Positions 36,736-48,798 of a stretch of DNA of 64,000 bases are shown here, piece by piece. The first letter of the stretch is position 1; the number at the start of each line of letters is the position of its first letter. The notes under the pieces are model-generated. The model did no database searches, had not been told where the DNA came from, and saw only the letters and a program-made list of their open reading frames with translations. This DNA comes from Rhabdophis nuchalis (taxonomy: Eukaryota; Chordata; Lepidosauria; Squamata; Natricidae): assembly GCA_039707465.1 (NCBI GenBank), contig CM077652.1:37353118-37417117 (forward strand), given 5' to 3'. Both the position numbers and the translations under genes were made by a program.

Positions 36736-38069
36736 AAATAAAGTTTAGACGCACCTGGCACAAGCACCCACTCCAGGGAGATGGTGGGCACCTCCTCAGC
36801 CGGGGCAGGGGATGTCCAAGCAGAAACCACCTGCCTTGGGATGCGCTCATTTGAAGCAGCAGCAGCAGCAGCAACCTAAATGGCCCCTTTCATCAGTGAT
36901 TTGTAAGCTACACTTTTATTGATGTGGTTTAAAATTACATGCACATTTTTAAATTTATTAGATTATTCCACTGTCTCCCCAAACCTCCTGGTAATTTATA
37001 ATAAAAGCATAAGAAGCCATTATGCTAGAACAATTGCAATCTCTCATAGCGAAATTCCTCTTGAAAAAGATAAGCTCTAAAGGTCAACTGCAAAGGGGCA
37101 CATTCCGAAGTGGGGCAGAAAACTCCGCCTGAGTCACCTGCAGGAAGTCCAGGCAAAGTTCAGGAGGACCAGGACGGGGAAGGGGTCCTCCTCCTCCTCC
37201 TCCTCCAAGCCCTCTGGAGCTCTCAAAAGCATAACCAGCCTTTTGTCTCTTGCCTGAAACAGTTTGAGGGGCCAATGTGGTTTCTCCACAGGCCGACCGA
37301 CGGAGGTTTCTGGACTAGACACCAATGCTCTTGAGTAGAACCAGATAGAACAGCCTCCCACAAAGAAGCTTTTAGCAGCAGATTCTCCATTTTAAAGCCA
37401 CTTTCTTCCAAGAAAGGAGACAGGTCAACAGAGTCTATTAGGAAGAGTCATGATCTCAAAACTGGAAAAGCAGAGAAAGGCCCAGACCTTGAAGGACATC
37501 TACACCAGAGCTGCTTTTTCCAAGAGAAAGACAGAAGGATTCCATGTTCCCAATGTTTATTAGGAGACACATTTCCTTCTAGGAAATTCCAGACTTTTCG
37601 AGTGGAAACTTTCTCCTTCAGAAGACGGAAGGTGTAAGGGAATATCTTGCACCTGACTAGGCAACAAAGACAAGATAGAAGATACTTGGGGAAGAAGGAG
37701 CACCAGGGACCTTGGAGGAAAAGGTCACTTCGTGTAATCGTCCTGATCAGAAGCAAAACTTGAATCTCTTTCTTGGGCTTCACCCAGGCTGATCTGAACA
37801 AACTCTGAGCGGTGAGGAAACATGGACGACAAAAGGAGCCAAGCAGAAGGAGAGTTTCTCCACCAGGAAGTATCAATAGCACAATTGCAAATAATTCCCA
37901 AGAGAAAATCAAAGAAAGAAGAATGCCAGTCAATGTGGCTGCAGGAGAGATTAACAAACCTTTTAAGGCAACAAAGAAATGGATGCACCAGCTTTTCCTG
38001 GGAGGTGGCAGGTAACAAGGAAAAGGCTGGAACTCCTATTCTGATGCCTCCACTTTGTTCCTGGGTCTG
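36736..38069. other. SCNN1B intron 1 segment: nothing recognised
   Basis: Includes a short CAG run near 36857-36873 and a CTC run near 37187-37205. No gene or named element. Confidence 0.4.
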
Positions 38070-38304
38070 GGACAACTCACCATGGCCAACTCGCCTGGAA
38101 CAAATTGTGGGGGGACAATTCAAGGCTGTCTTAATCATTTCCTTCAGTTACTTTTAGAATCGGTGACTACGTTTTCATCAAAATCGTTATAAATCTTGTA
38201 TTTCTGGATTGACTTTCTTTATTTTATTATTATTGGCCACCCTTCTGTCAAAATTAATGCAACTTTTGTATTTGTTGAATTGTTCCGGGGTGAATCGTCC
38301 ACTT
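38070..38304. repeat. TIR element, second copy of the GGACAATTCA family
   Basis: Left GGACAACTCACCATGGCCAA, right GGTGAATCGTCC. It shares CACCATGGCCA with the copy at 31864. No coding capacity. Confidence 0.4.
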
Positions 38305-38457
38305 GCATTCCTGAAAGCCCAGCCGAGACTTTCTCCATCATTCCTGAGAATGAAGGAAGGGCAGGGAGCCCTTGACTTCCAGGGACCCCAGAGACCCCCC
38401 TCCACGGACTGCCTCTGCCGCTCCCCTCTGGGAGGAGCCCTCGAGGTGTCTCTAGCA

Positions 38458-38861
38458 CCTTGATGGCGAACCTATGGCACAGCTGCTGAAGCCCCGGAAA
38501 ACGGCATGAAAACAGCCAAAACGCCCCCCAAACAGGCTGCTTGTGGCTGTTTTCCGGGCCCTTTCTGGGCTGTTTTCAGGACATTTGGGGACATTTTGCA
38601 GGCCATTTTTAGGCTGCTTTTGGCCCTCTGGTGGAAAGACAAAAAATGGCCCAAAAATGGTATGAAGAACGGCTTGAAAACCAGCCTAAAATGGCCCAAA
38701 GAATGGCATTAAAACAGCCCAAAAGACACCCCCCAAACCAGCCAAAAAACAGCCATGCGCACACCGGCCAGCTGGCCTTCAAGTTTCCAGCACTCTGGCG
38801 CCCATGCATGCCTGTGTGTTCTGGTTTGGGCACTCGGTGCTGAAAAGGTTTGCCATCACTG
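38458..38861. mobile_element. Non-autonomous hAT-like element, 404 bp
   Basis: Terminal inverted repeats are CCTTGATGGCGAACCT on the left and CAGTGATGGCAAACCT read from the right. The 8-base target CTCTAGCA is duplicated exactly (38450-38457, 38862-38869). The interior has no ORF of note and many GGCCCAAAA/TTTTGGGC-type runs. Confidence 0.75.
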
Positions 38862-39192
38862 CTCTAGCAGGACAACCAGATTCTGGAAGAGCTTTGTTCC
38901 CTCTGCCGTCCGTTTCTCTCGCCATGCACTGTGTACCTCCAGAATAGACTGTATTGTTTCTCTGTGTCACATAATATATGAGGGCATCTGTATACTTTTG
39001 TATTTATTTATTTTGTCATGTTTATGTAGTGTCTATTGGAGGGGATGTCCCTTGGAGAGCTTTGTGCAATGAAATTTCACTTTAATGCATGCCGATTAGT
39101 GTACATTCAAAGGGACAATGAAGATATTCTACTGTTTATCCTCCCTCCCCCTCCCTCCCTCTCCCTCCCTCTCCATCTCTCTCTCTCTCTAC

Positions 39193-39490
39193 AATCATTC
39201 ATTTAGTGACAGTTTGAAGTGACAGCGGCACTGACCATTGCAGCCTCCCTGGGGTCACCTATTCAGGCGCTGGGCAAGGGCTCAGGTGTTTCCCATTTGC
39301 CACCTTCTAGCACACAAAGTCCATGGAGAAGCCAGGTTCCCTTAACAACTGTGTAACTGACATAACAACCGCGGTGATTCACTTAACAAATGTGGCAAGA
39401 AAGGTCGTAAAGCAGAGCAAAGCTCACTTAACAGCTGTTTTGCTTAAAAACAGAAATTTGGAGCTCAGTTGAAGTCAAGGACTGAATGTA
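39193..39490. repeat. Palindromic DNA-transposon-like repeat
   Basis: Repeated CTTAACAAC, TTCACTTAACAAATG and GAAGTCAAGGACTG motifs; the right end is the reverse of the left end of 10196-10775. No ORF. In SCNN1B intron 1. Confidence 0.4.
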
Positions 39491-40111
39491 TCAGGGCTGC
39501 AAAGGCTGCCCTAGCTTCAAAAAGGGAGGAAAGAAAGACCTGGTTGGGGGAGGGGGGGTACAGACAGGCAGTCAGAGCCCCCCCTCCCCCCCCCCAAAAG
39601 AAGAAGAGAATCAAGTTTATCTAGTTCTTTGAACGTAAAGTTATTTGCCTAGGAAATGCATCAAAGGCACAGATATGGAATGGGGACTTAAAAATTGAGG
39701 GCTATAAAAATGGCAGAAACAAATAAATAAATTCAGTGTTTGTCAATGCACATAAGAAACAAGTGGAATTACCATCTCAGCCACCTGCTGAGATTTTTGA
39801 TGCCTCCCCCCAGGGAGACAGCCCCCCGCCTGCAGGGATTGGGGGAGGGGGCAATCTCAAACATCAGTGAAGAATTGCTTCTCGTCCCACCCTCTGCGGA
39901 GCCTTTTGCGTGCCTGCATAGCCATGCCTGGGAGCTGTGTGGCCTTTCGCCTCCCCATCCACACACTGGAGAAACGTGATCTGCATTCTTTACAAAAACT
40001 CTTCCTGAATGTGGCTAAGCAGGGCTGATGGACCAGAAGGGAGATAAGCCTGCAGAAGAGGTGCTCCCTTTCTATCATTTCTACTCAGGTGGGTATTGAG
40101 CAGGGGGGAGA

Positions 40112-40570
40112 CTCTAGAAAGAGTGCAGAGAAGAGCCATAAAGATGATCAGGGGACTGGAGACTAAAACATATGAAGAACGGTTGCAGGAACTGGGCAGG
40201 TCCAGTTTAATGAAAAGAAGGACTAGGGGAGACATGATAGCAGTGTTCCAATATCTCAGGGGTTGCCACAAAGAAGAGGGAGTCCAGCTATTCTCCAAAG
40301 CACCTGAGGGCAGAACAAGAAGCAATGGGTGGAAACTAATCAAGGAGAGAAGCAACTTAGAACTAAGGAAGAATTTCCTGACAGTGGGAACAATTAATCA
40401 GTGGAACAGAAGTTGCCTCCAGAAGTCGTGAATGCCCCAACACTGGAAGTCTTCAAGAAGATGTTGGATAGCCATTTGTCTGAAACGGCATAGGGCTCCT
40501 GCCTAGGCAGAGGGTTGGACTAGAAGACCTCCAAGGTCCCTTCCAACTCTGCTATTGTATTGTATTGAAA
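40112..40570 (+). mobile_element. CR1 LINE, 3' fragment
   Basis: ORF2 C-terminus RVQRRAIKMIRGLETKTYEE followed by GDMIAVFQYLRGCHKEEGVQ, with one late frameshift, then the CR1 3' end and TATTGTATTG. Closely related to the copy at 3727-4279. Confidence 0.78.
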
Positions 40571-43272
40571 CCTCCCAGGTCCTTTCCAATTCTGTAATCC
40601 TGCAATTTATCAATAAATTTCTACTGAGCAATTTGTCCCTAGGCACAATTTCTTTACCGATTAATCTGCTTTAGCCATTTGTATGAATCCCGTTATCCTT
40701 TTGGCAAATGAAACTTTCTTTCCTGGTTAGAAAACATAGGGATATTAAGACAGAAAGACCGAGAATAAGATCACTTCGGAATTCTACAATTAAACAATAG
40801 AATTTTTATCGGGGGGGAAGAAAAGTGTGGCCTCTGTGCATTTTCACAACTATGATTGTGCTTTGGAAGAGTAAACAGCACTGGATGGGAGTGAAGAGCG
40901 GGTGGATGGTGGAAGTGAAATATGTAGAAATCTAAATAGATTCTGTTGGGATCTAGTTAAGGTTTCCCTCATTGCATGGATTGCAGTTTTTTGCAAGTTA
41001 GAAAAGACTGGCAAACAAAACCTAAAGTCATAGAAAATGCACATCTGGTCACACCCATATTGGGTCTGCAATCTATGCACACCAGGGAATAACCCCCATT
41101 TGGAAGGCATGTGTAGGGTATGTGGCAAACTGATAGTTGCAACGGATTAACACTGGACACATATTTGAAAAAGAGCAGTCAACATACAGCCAGAGTTTTT
41201 TGGGTTGGTAGATTGTACAATTCTGTCCCTTTTGTTTAGATCAAGATTCAGCCCAGATGAAAACCCAGCTGGAAAATTAATTCAACCATGTGAATCAGCT
41301 CCAAATATTTTATGGATGCAAAGTGCTTTATTGACTTCCCATTGGCTGCACTAAAGATGCTTTTTCTTTTATGGCAGTCAGATTTAAAGAACAGAGGTTC
41401 TAATGGTTGCAAAAGCACACTTCCAAATTTGACATCAGGCTTGGCTATAAATGCTCTATTAAAATAATAATAAAACACGCCTAAGCTAAGCCCAGCAAAG
41501 CACACCTTTCTCTCTGATAATTTAATGCTGTGAACATGGAGGACGGATTCTCATCTCTGCACCATAAAGAAAGATGGAAGACAGAAACGTTTTGCAAATC
41601 CAGAACTAAACAGATAAGAACATTTTAGATTTTGAACATTGGAATTTTCAAATATTTAGCATCGAGCATCTTTGAAAATGTTTATTGTACTATTACTCTA
41701 GGTTAGAATGAAGAACTGATACAACTTGCACAAAATGTGATCCAATTCTGGAACACATAGAAAGTTCTCTGAATATAAATTTGCAAGAAAAATAGGGAAA
41801 AAAGGGCTATGATGATGTTTAAAAGATATCCTGGGAGCAAAAGTGAAACCTTTGGAAATGAACCAAGGAATTTGATTTATTTATTTTTTTTAGCAGATGT
41901 GATGGTATACTTGTCTGGCCCCGAAACTGGCCAACATGTAGCCTGGATTAAAAACAGGCACATCCAAGAGATATCTGTAGATCTGACCTCGGAGTGGTAG
42001 CGCTTGGTGCCTGATTCCGGCATTTGAGCAGAAATAGTGGACTGGATCCAAGCAAAGAAAAGGTTGAATTTGAAAAACCAAAGAAATGGATAGTTAGCAA
42101 TAGAGAAAGTGCCTCAGCCTTGGTCCATGTTGCCTGCATCAAACGAGGCTCTGCAGGGTTGCCACAAAGGCCCTGCCCACAGGAGTCAGGGTCTCTTGGC
42201 TGGCTGTACCTGGGCACCCAAGCCAGCCTCCCTCCCGACCCCCCAGCAGCCCCACAACGGCCCTTCCATTTCCTGTGCCAGGAGGTATGGAAAAAGAAGC
42301 ACCTTCCTGGGTCTCCAGAAGTCAGGAAAATCCAGGGGGAGATGAGGGGGGAAGAAGGGGGCTTCACATTGGAAGGTTTTGCTGACGTTCCTCCCTTCTA
42401 ATGCCAGCCCCCCTTCACTGAGCAGGGCTCCAAGTGCCCAACTGGGCATGGCCCCAGGACTGCTCATTTAGGGATTTTCACAAGGAACTGGTACAAAGTC
42501 AGGGAACTCCCTTAACCCAGCCTGCCCTTCCTTTCCCTGGCAAGCTCTGAACTTCTCCTGAAATCATCTGAGGGGCTCCCTGGCCACCACAGATGCCACC
42601 AAGGGCAGAAGTAGCACCACAAAGAAGGAGACACCCTTGGCCCAGGAAAGTAAATCTGGGGTCTAGGAAAGCTCACCAACAGGGGCAGGTGGTCCATGAG
42701 ACATGGTAAATAAAAGGCAGCTCTCCCTTTCGTTATGGGCCCTGGACACCTCTGTACACTAGAAGGAGGGATGGAGAGGGAGGGAGGGAGGGAGGGAGGG
42801 AGGGGAAGGACCGCCAAGGACGTCAGTAGAAGGGAGGAGATGGTTTCACTGGTTTGTTTGAACCAGGAACTGGGAGAGGGAACCCAGTCCCCTTGGCACA
42901 CTTGGGCACAAGATCCTGTTTCTCTTGCACAAGCGGCCTGCCTGGCTGGCAGCTGGCCTGGTGGCACAGTGCCCAAAATCCGCCATTTGGAAAGAGCAAA
43001 TAGTTTGAGCCACTTGAGATTTCTGCTGAGCTTCTTGAACTTGAACTGCCATTGAAAAGGGCCGAGTGCTTGCCAGAGATCCGCGATAGGCTGTTCCGGT
43101 GGGTGCTCTTGACCCCCTGGCTGGGGGCTTCTCTGAGCGAAGGCAGGGAAGGTCACCAGGAACGTCCGTCCATCCATCGGTCCTTTTTTTCAGCTGATAA
43201 ACATCAGTCGCTCTCTGCTTAAATTAATCCCCAGTAGAGAGAGGCTTAAAAAACAGTGTGATTCCCCCCACC
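40571..43272. other. Start of AT-rich block: nothing recognised
   Basis: AT-rich to about 42000, then GC-richer. No ORF with a recognisable motif. Position within SCNN1B intron 1 is inferred from the CpG island. Confidence 0.4.
42766..42806 (+). repeat. (GGGA)n microsatellite
   Basis: About nine tandem GGGA units in the presumed SCNN1B intron 1. Confidence 0.7.
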
Positions 43273-43280
43273 CCTCAGAG

Positions 43281-43700
43281 CCGTGATGGGGAACCTATGG
43301 CAGGGGGGCCACAGGGGGCACGCGGAGCCATTTCTGAGGGCAAGCGAGGTGTCGCCCTGTCAGCTCCAGCACGCATGCACACGCTGGCCAGCTGATTTTC
43401 GGCCTTGATTTTCAGCAGTTTTTCATCCTCTGGAGGCTTCCGGAAAACCTCCTGAAGCTTCCAGAGAGTGAAAAATGGACTTAACAGGCCCACCGGAAGT
43501 TGGGAAATGGGCCGTTTTCACCCTCCCCAGGCTCCAAGAAAGTTGTGCATGCATGCGTGGGGCAGCATGGCGGGGTGTCACGCATGCACGCACAGGGGGC
43601 ATGGCAGGGGGGGATTAAATTATGGGGGTGGGCACCCGAGTGCGTGCAATAGTGTGCAAGTGCTTTTGGCCCCTGAGGCAAAAAAGGTCCGCCCTCCCTG
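43281..43700. mobile_element. Non-autonomous hAT-like element, second copy, 420 bp
   Basis: Same family as 38458-38861: left end CCGTGATGGGGAACCTATGG, right end (reversed) CAGGGAGGGCGGACCT. The 8-base target CCTCAGAG is duplicated exactly (43273-43280, 43701-43708). The interior is diverged. Confidence 0.7.
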
Positions 43701-43708
43701 CCTCAGAG

Positions 43709-45399
43709 GGTCCTTTGGAGCAAAGGTTCGCTAAGAGAGAAAGAGAAATAAAACCCTTTGCTCAAAGCCAGCAAGTTTTGCTCTGCCTGTCTCTGTTTGT
43801 ACATTTGTTCTTGCCAAGCAGCTGGTTGCCCACTTGTGGTCATTTGAGCAGCCAGCGCAACACACGGAGTTCTACCACCGGACTTGAGCAGGACCCACCC
43901 TGCAGCTCTTCTGGGTCACACGCCACAAAGGGCAGCAGTTTTGGAAACCACAAATCCTCCTCGACAGGCCCGTAATCCCTCCGGGTGTGGCATGTGCTGG
44001 TTCCCAGTGGGAGCTGAGGGACAAACCTCAGGGAAGAAGGAAGTGCTGGCGAGGCCTGGGGTTACGGGTGAGTAAGAAAGCACAAAGGCTCCAGCCAATG
44101 CTATCTGTAAACGTGGAAAAAGCCAATTCTCTCAGAAATGAAACTGCTCCTGGCTACGAATGCCTGGGAGGAAGCACAGAGAGACCGCCTGGGTCTTTTT
44201 TCTCGCTATTTTGCTTTTCCTGGAAGTTTCACCAACTTCGGTCATTTTAAAGGAAGCCCTTTCCCTGACCTGCTCCATCGGGAGATCCAGGATAGTTGTG
44301 GTGCAGAGAGCCCCTCCTTGCCCCAAGGACCATCAGGTGACACGGATCTCCCAGGAGAGGGTCACTGAAGAGGCTGGAACTTCTCTCCGGTGGTCCATGA
44401 ACTGACTCCCGTGTCACGTACCCTGAGAGCGCAAAAGGTTGTGTGGAGCCAGAGCTGAGGCTCTTCTGCTGCCAGAGGAGCCACCAAATGCCGGAAGAAG
44501 TCGAAAGAGCAACAGGCATGCAACTTCACCTTCCTCCTGGCATGTTCTCGCCTGCAATTCTCAGGGGTTCAGGTAGAAGGCGAGGAGCAATGGATGACCT
44601 TCTCTCTCCAGGATTGCTTGCCCACCAGGTGTTAATTTTCAGAAAATTAACAGTAAAAATAAGGTCTCTGCAAGGTCAGAAGAATCGTACTTAGGCAGTA
44701 TTGTGGGGCAGCTGTTTGACATTTTCATATGTTAGGTGTTTAAGGCACCTGGAAATCTACAGAGTAAGTGGCACATACATTTTGTACAAATAAATACTTG
44801 ATTACGGTAGTTTTATACTTCCAGTAATGGGCTTTGAGAACAACCTTGGGAGACATTAAGAAGGCGCTGCAACTGGGATAGCGGTCAGAAAGAGATAATC
44901 TCAACCCAGAAAGACCCAGTAGTGCAATATTGTAAAAATAAATGTAAATACATTTTTGAAAATAACATAGATAAAGGCACTGATTTAAAAATAGTTTAGG
45001 ATGTAAGTAAACTTTTATTGGACATTATTTTATGCACTCTAATAGTGAACTTAAAAAGAAGAGTCAAGAGAAAACACAAATTATTTTGAATAAAATAGAG
45101 GAAAGAAGAACTAGAGAAATGTCCCAAGAAGATAAATGTGGATCAATAAACTAAGCTTTTACAATGGTACCTATTTATGTTAATAATAGAATTGGAAATA
45201 ATACTGACTTATGTAAAGCCAAAAATGAGTTTGTAAATGAACTGGGTATGGCGGAATAAGAGTTAAGAAAGAGACTGCTTTTGCTAATGCCTTGGTGCTG
45301 TCTGTAGAATATCTTTTAAAGGTAATTGAAATATTAATGGGCAAAGAACTTGGTCATAAATATTAGGACCAAGTTCATGATCAAGATTAATAATCAGAA
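43709..45399. other. SCNN1B intron 1 segment, probably partly old L1
   Basis: From about 44700 the sequence is AT-rich and leads into the decayed L1 ORF2; it may be the 5' part of the same remnant. 43709-44700 shows nothing recognised. Confidence 0.35.
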
Positions 45400-46560
45400 G
45401 ATGAAAATATTAACAAAAATATGAAGGTAAGAAATCAAACAGAATTGATGAATAAAATGAGTTGATTGAAAAGATCTGGGTATCACTACAAAAAATACTA
45501 ACTGCACGTTATTCCAAAATACTGTAACTGTTACGACAAGAATGAATGAAGTTAAAAAAGATACGTTAAGATGGGAGAAACCACAATTGTCATTGCTGGG
45601 GAGAATCTCTGTGATAAAATGAATTCTTCCTTTTGTTTCTTTCAGGCAATAACTCTTTTGACCGCTGATGTATCATTTAAAGTGGCAGGGGGATATATCT
45701 GTGGGTCGGGGGAAAACCCAGGAGTTAAATCTAAGGTGTTGCAAGATGCAAAGGCAAGAGACAGATTAAGGTTCACCTGACTGGAAAGGGTATTTGGCAG
45801 CTTGCTCTTTGGCTTCTAGGAAAGAGCGAGTGTTGCTGAGAAACAAAAGCCTCTCGGAGTTAGAAGGGCAGGACCTGAGATTTGGGTGGCAGGGATGTTT
45901 GTGGTGCGATACAATCAAGGTCATCACAAGAAGCATTTTTAAATGAGAAATAGCAGGTAGAACACAAGTAGCTAACGTATTGAGAGATACTAGAATTTAT
46001 CAAGGGAAATGTAAAATCAAATCAAAAGAGGAACTGGTAGCAGAGGGATATAATTCCCTTATTTCCAATTATTAGAAAGATTTAAAGAAGACAACAGAAA
46101 TTATGGTTTTAAATATTGTTAGACTGAATTTGAAATAGAATTACTTATAAATGATGAGCATGTAATTGTTAAAATATATACAAATTTACTGAACTTTGAA
46201 AGAAGAACAACTGAAGGAATATATAATAAAGTGGCTTAAATTTTTAATTATAATATATAGATGGAACAGTGGGAAATTTGAGGCTTAAAGAATTAAAATA
46301 TACATTATTTTAAGATAAAATGTTCATAAAAGGATATACCATCAGTATATGTCATTAGAGAAATTGTTTGGAATATATAAAGCCACTTCAAACATGTTGG
46401 AAATGCGAAAAGGGACATTTTACCACATTTGGTGAAGGTGTAAAAAGCTAGAAAATTCTGGATTCAAATATTTGGACAGCTTCTGAGGATCTTAAAGATT
46501 AACCTACAATTGGGATCAGAGGTTTTTCATGTCGGATTGATGGAGAGCTTTTTTTAAAAA
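45400..46560 (+). mobile_element. Decayed L1 ORF2 fragment
   Basis: AT-rich sequence with L1 ORF2 C-terminal landmarks in several frames: IKMNSSFCFFQAITLLTADV, then GGYI followed by a GGENPGVKSKVLQDAK-like block, and near 46390-46460 CWKCEKGHF, the conserved cysteine/histidine motif. Many stops and indels. It is older than, and separate from, the ORF1-only element at 47409. Confidence 0.6.
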
Positions 46561-46589
46561 ATTATTTATTTATTCATTCATTTAATCAA

Positions 46590-46960
46590 GCGGATATTAG
46601 ATAGCATATATAAGTATAAACGTGATTTTGAATACATGAAATGGATATGAATAAAAAGGAAATATTAGGACAGGGATGGTAGGCACTCTGGTGTGCTTAT
46701 GCACGCCCCTTAAAGACCTCTTAGGAATTGGGGTGAGGTCGACAGTAGAAAGTCCGGCATTAAAGTTTTGGGGGTTTGGGGGAGAAACCACAGAGCCAGG
46801 GAGAGCATTCCAGGCATTGATCCCTCTGTGGCTGAAGTCGTATTTTCTGCAATTGAGTTTGGAGTGGTTTACCTTGAGTTTGTATCTATTGTGTGCTTGC
46901 ATATTGTTGTGGTTGAAGCTGAAGTAGCTGACATTAATCTTGCAAACCTGAAATTGCTTC
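46590..46960 (-). mobile_element. LINE 3' fragment, minus strand
   Basis: Encodes LNCRKYDFSHRGINAWNALP and PNPQNFNAGLSTVDLTPI, a typical LINE ORF2 C-terminus. The exact clade is not determined. Confidence 0.5.
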
Positions 46961-47211
46961 TCCATCTCCCTTGCCTTTTCTTGCCCCAGAAGTAGGGAGG
47001 GTCCCTTCTGAGATGCTTTCTTCTGCCCTATTCCTTCCGTGGAGATCTCCCTTGTCTGACCCTGCAGCTCTTTCTCTGGTCTCCCCAGCTTATTCTTACT
47101 GCCCATTACAGCTCCCTATGTCCAAGGGAGTGTTTCTGGTGGACTGCACATATCCCGTGGCCAAGGGTGTGCTTCATATGACCAAGTATCCGAGTGGACG
47201 ATCACTTAAAA

Positions 47212-47315
47212 CAAGAGGTCCCCAAACTTGACAACTTTAAAGACTTGTGGACTTCAACTCCCAGAATTCTCCAGCCAGCCACAAGTCTTAAAGTTGACAA
47301 GTTTGGGGACCTCTG
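47212..47315. mobile_element. Palindromic hAT-like MITE, copy 2
   Basis: A 104-base inverted repeat, CAAGAGGTCCCCAAAC...GTTTGGGGACCTCTG, flanked by ACTTAAAA (47204-47211) and ACTTAATA (47316-47323), an 8-base duplication with one mismatch. Its inner part matches the copies at 5870, 51042 and 55841. It is inserted in a CR1. Confidence 0.7.
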
Positions 47316-47408
47316 ACTTAATACATGAGCCAGCAGTGTGCAGCTACCCAAAAAAACCAATACCATCCTAGGCTGCATTAATATAGGGATAGACTCAAGA
47401 TCACATGA

Positions 47409-48798
47409 GTCTAATTACGGATGATTGCTGACATTCCCCTGTGAACAGGACTGCCTCTCCTTTCTTTTACTTATGATTGTTTTAACTGATTAATTGATCC
47501 TTTCCCTGAAGTGCCTTCTTTTTTTTTACATGATTGTTACAATTTAGATTCTCTCAGGACTTTGATTCGGTAACAACAACACCTTTGTTTATTGGATCTT
47601 GCTCTTTCCTGCTCCGCTAACACCTCTCCAGCAGGCGCCATCTTACTGACACAGACATAACCTTTTCACCATGGCTTCGAAAAAGCAAACCCACCAGCCT
47701 AAAATTACTTCGATGTTATCTGAAAAACCTGATACAGATGCTAGACTAACAGCTGCCGAAGAAACTCTTGCAACCTTGGTGAGAGAAATTAAAGAAATGA
47801 GGAAGGATCAAGTCAGTTCTAAATTAGAACTTTTGGAGGTACAGAAGAAATTAATGGAAAATTCACAAAAGACTGATGTGCTGGAGGTGGGGTTGGATGG
47901 GGCAAAGGGGGAGCTTAAAAGTATTAATAATGAAATTGGTGATTTGACTGGTCATATGTCTAGAATGGATTTTGAAAGAATGTCATATTTTTTAAGATTT
48001 CAGAACATTCCTGAGGAGAGTGGGGAAGATTTACCTGATTTAATGAGTACAATTTTAGCAGACTACCTACACAAACCTAAGGAGGAATTAAGGGGTGACA
48101 TTGATCTGATATATAGAATAAATTCAGCATATGCCAGGATAAATGAAGTACCTAGAGAGATACATATTAAATTTGTTAGAAGGTCGACTAGGGAAAGGAT
48201 ATTGAGGGCACAGAGAGACAGTCCCCTGGTTTATCAACAGACAGAGATCGCTATCTTGAAACAGGTCCCGAAGAAGATTAGAGAGATAAGAAGGAAGTAT
48301 TCCTTCTTGTCCAAAAGATTATTTAAAAAGGGGGTCTGGTTCAAGTGGGTGATGCCGGAGGGAATGTTGGTGTTTTGGGAGGGGGGAAGAGTAAGAATTA
48401 AAACAATTGCAGAGGCGCAAGCCTTTCTTGAAAAACATTCCTCAATCCTTGAGGATGAACCTGGGGGAGCAGAGGCGGCCGCGGCTCCGCCCACTGGGGG
48501 CCAGGGAAAAGAAGATACTCAAAAGTGACTTTGTTTTATTACATTATAATTTTGTTTGGATGTTTGAACAAGTTTGCTAGCATAGTTTTTTTTTTCTATT
48601 ACATTGATATATTTGCATTTCTTTCCACTTTGTAGTACAAATGTATGTTAAATGAAATATCTATTTTATGTATGAAGACTCGGAGGGAATCAACGACCTC
48701 GACGAAAAAGTTCTCAAAATGTCTTTTCACAATTTACCCTTTACCTTACTTGTAAAAAATTTATAAAACCCAATAAAACTTTTCATAAAAAAAAAAAA
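47409..48798 (+). mobile_element. L1-derived element with ORF1 only (HAL1-like), bounded by target duplications
   Basis: The direct repeat AAGATCACATGA at 47397-47408 and 48799-48810 brackets a ~1390-base unit: a ~260-base 5' UTR, one intact ORF (47671-48528), a ~270-base 3' UTR with AATAAA and a terminal A-run. No reverse transcriptase or endonuclease is present. It matches the layout of mammalian HAL1 ('half-L1') elements, which carry ORF1 only and are mobilised in trans. The host sequence on both sides is a CR1, rejoined exactly at the duplication. Confidence 0.8.
47671..48528 (+). CDS. L1 ORF1p-like RNA-binding protein (285 aa, intact)
   Basis: A 285-residue protein without stops or frameshifts. 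Residues ~20-100 form a heptad-rich coiled coil (RLTAAEETLATLVREIKEM). Next comes an RRM-like segment with the L1 ORF1 signature RMSYFLRFQNIPE, LPDLMSTILADYL, and a C-terminal domain with IHIKFVRRSTRERILRA and KKIREIRRKYSFLSKRLFKKG. This is the trimeric nucleic-acid chaperone of L1 elements. The ATG lies in a good context (CACCATGG). The tail is Ala/Gly/Pro-rich. It belongs to the mobile element, not to a host gene. Confidence 0.85.
   Translation: MASKKQTHQPKITSMLSEKPDTDARLTAAEETLATLVREIKEMRKDQVSSKLELLEVQKKLMENSQKTDVLEVGLDGAKGELKSINNEIGDLTGHMSRMDFERMSYFLRFQNIPEESGEDLPDLMSTILADYLHKPKEELRGDIDLIYRINSAYARINEVPREIHIKFVRRSTRERILRAQRDSPLVYQQTEIAILKQVPKKIREIRRKYSFLSKRLFKKGVWFKWVMPEGMLVFWEGGRVRIKTIAEAQAFLEKHSSILEDEPGGAEAAAAPPTGGQGKEDTQK

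Noticed and set aside
45400..48798. Decayed L1 ORF2 and intact ORF1 as parts of one L1
   Set aside because: ORF2 lies upstream of ORF1, is far more decayed, and the target duplication at 47397/48799 encloses only the ORF1 unit.
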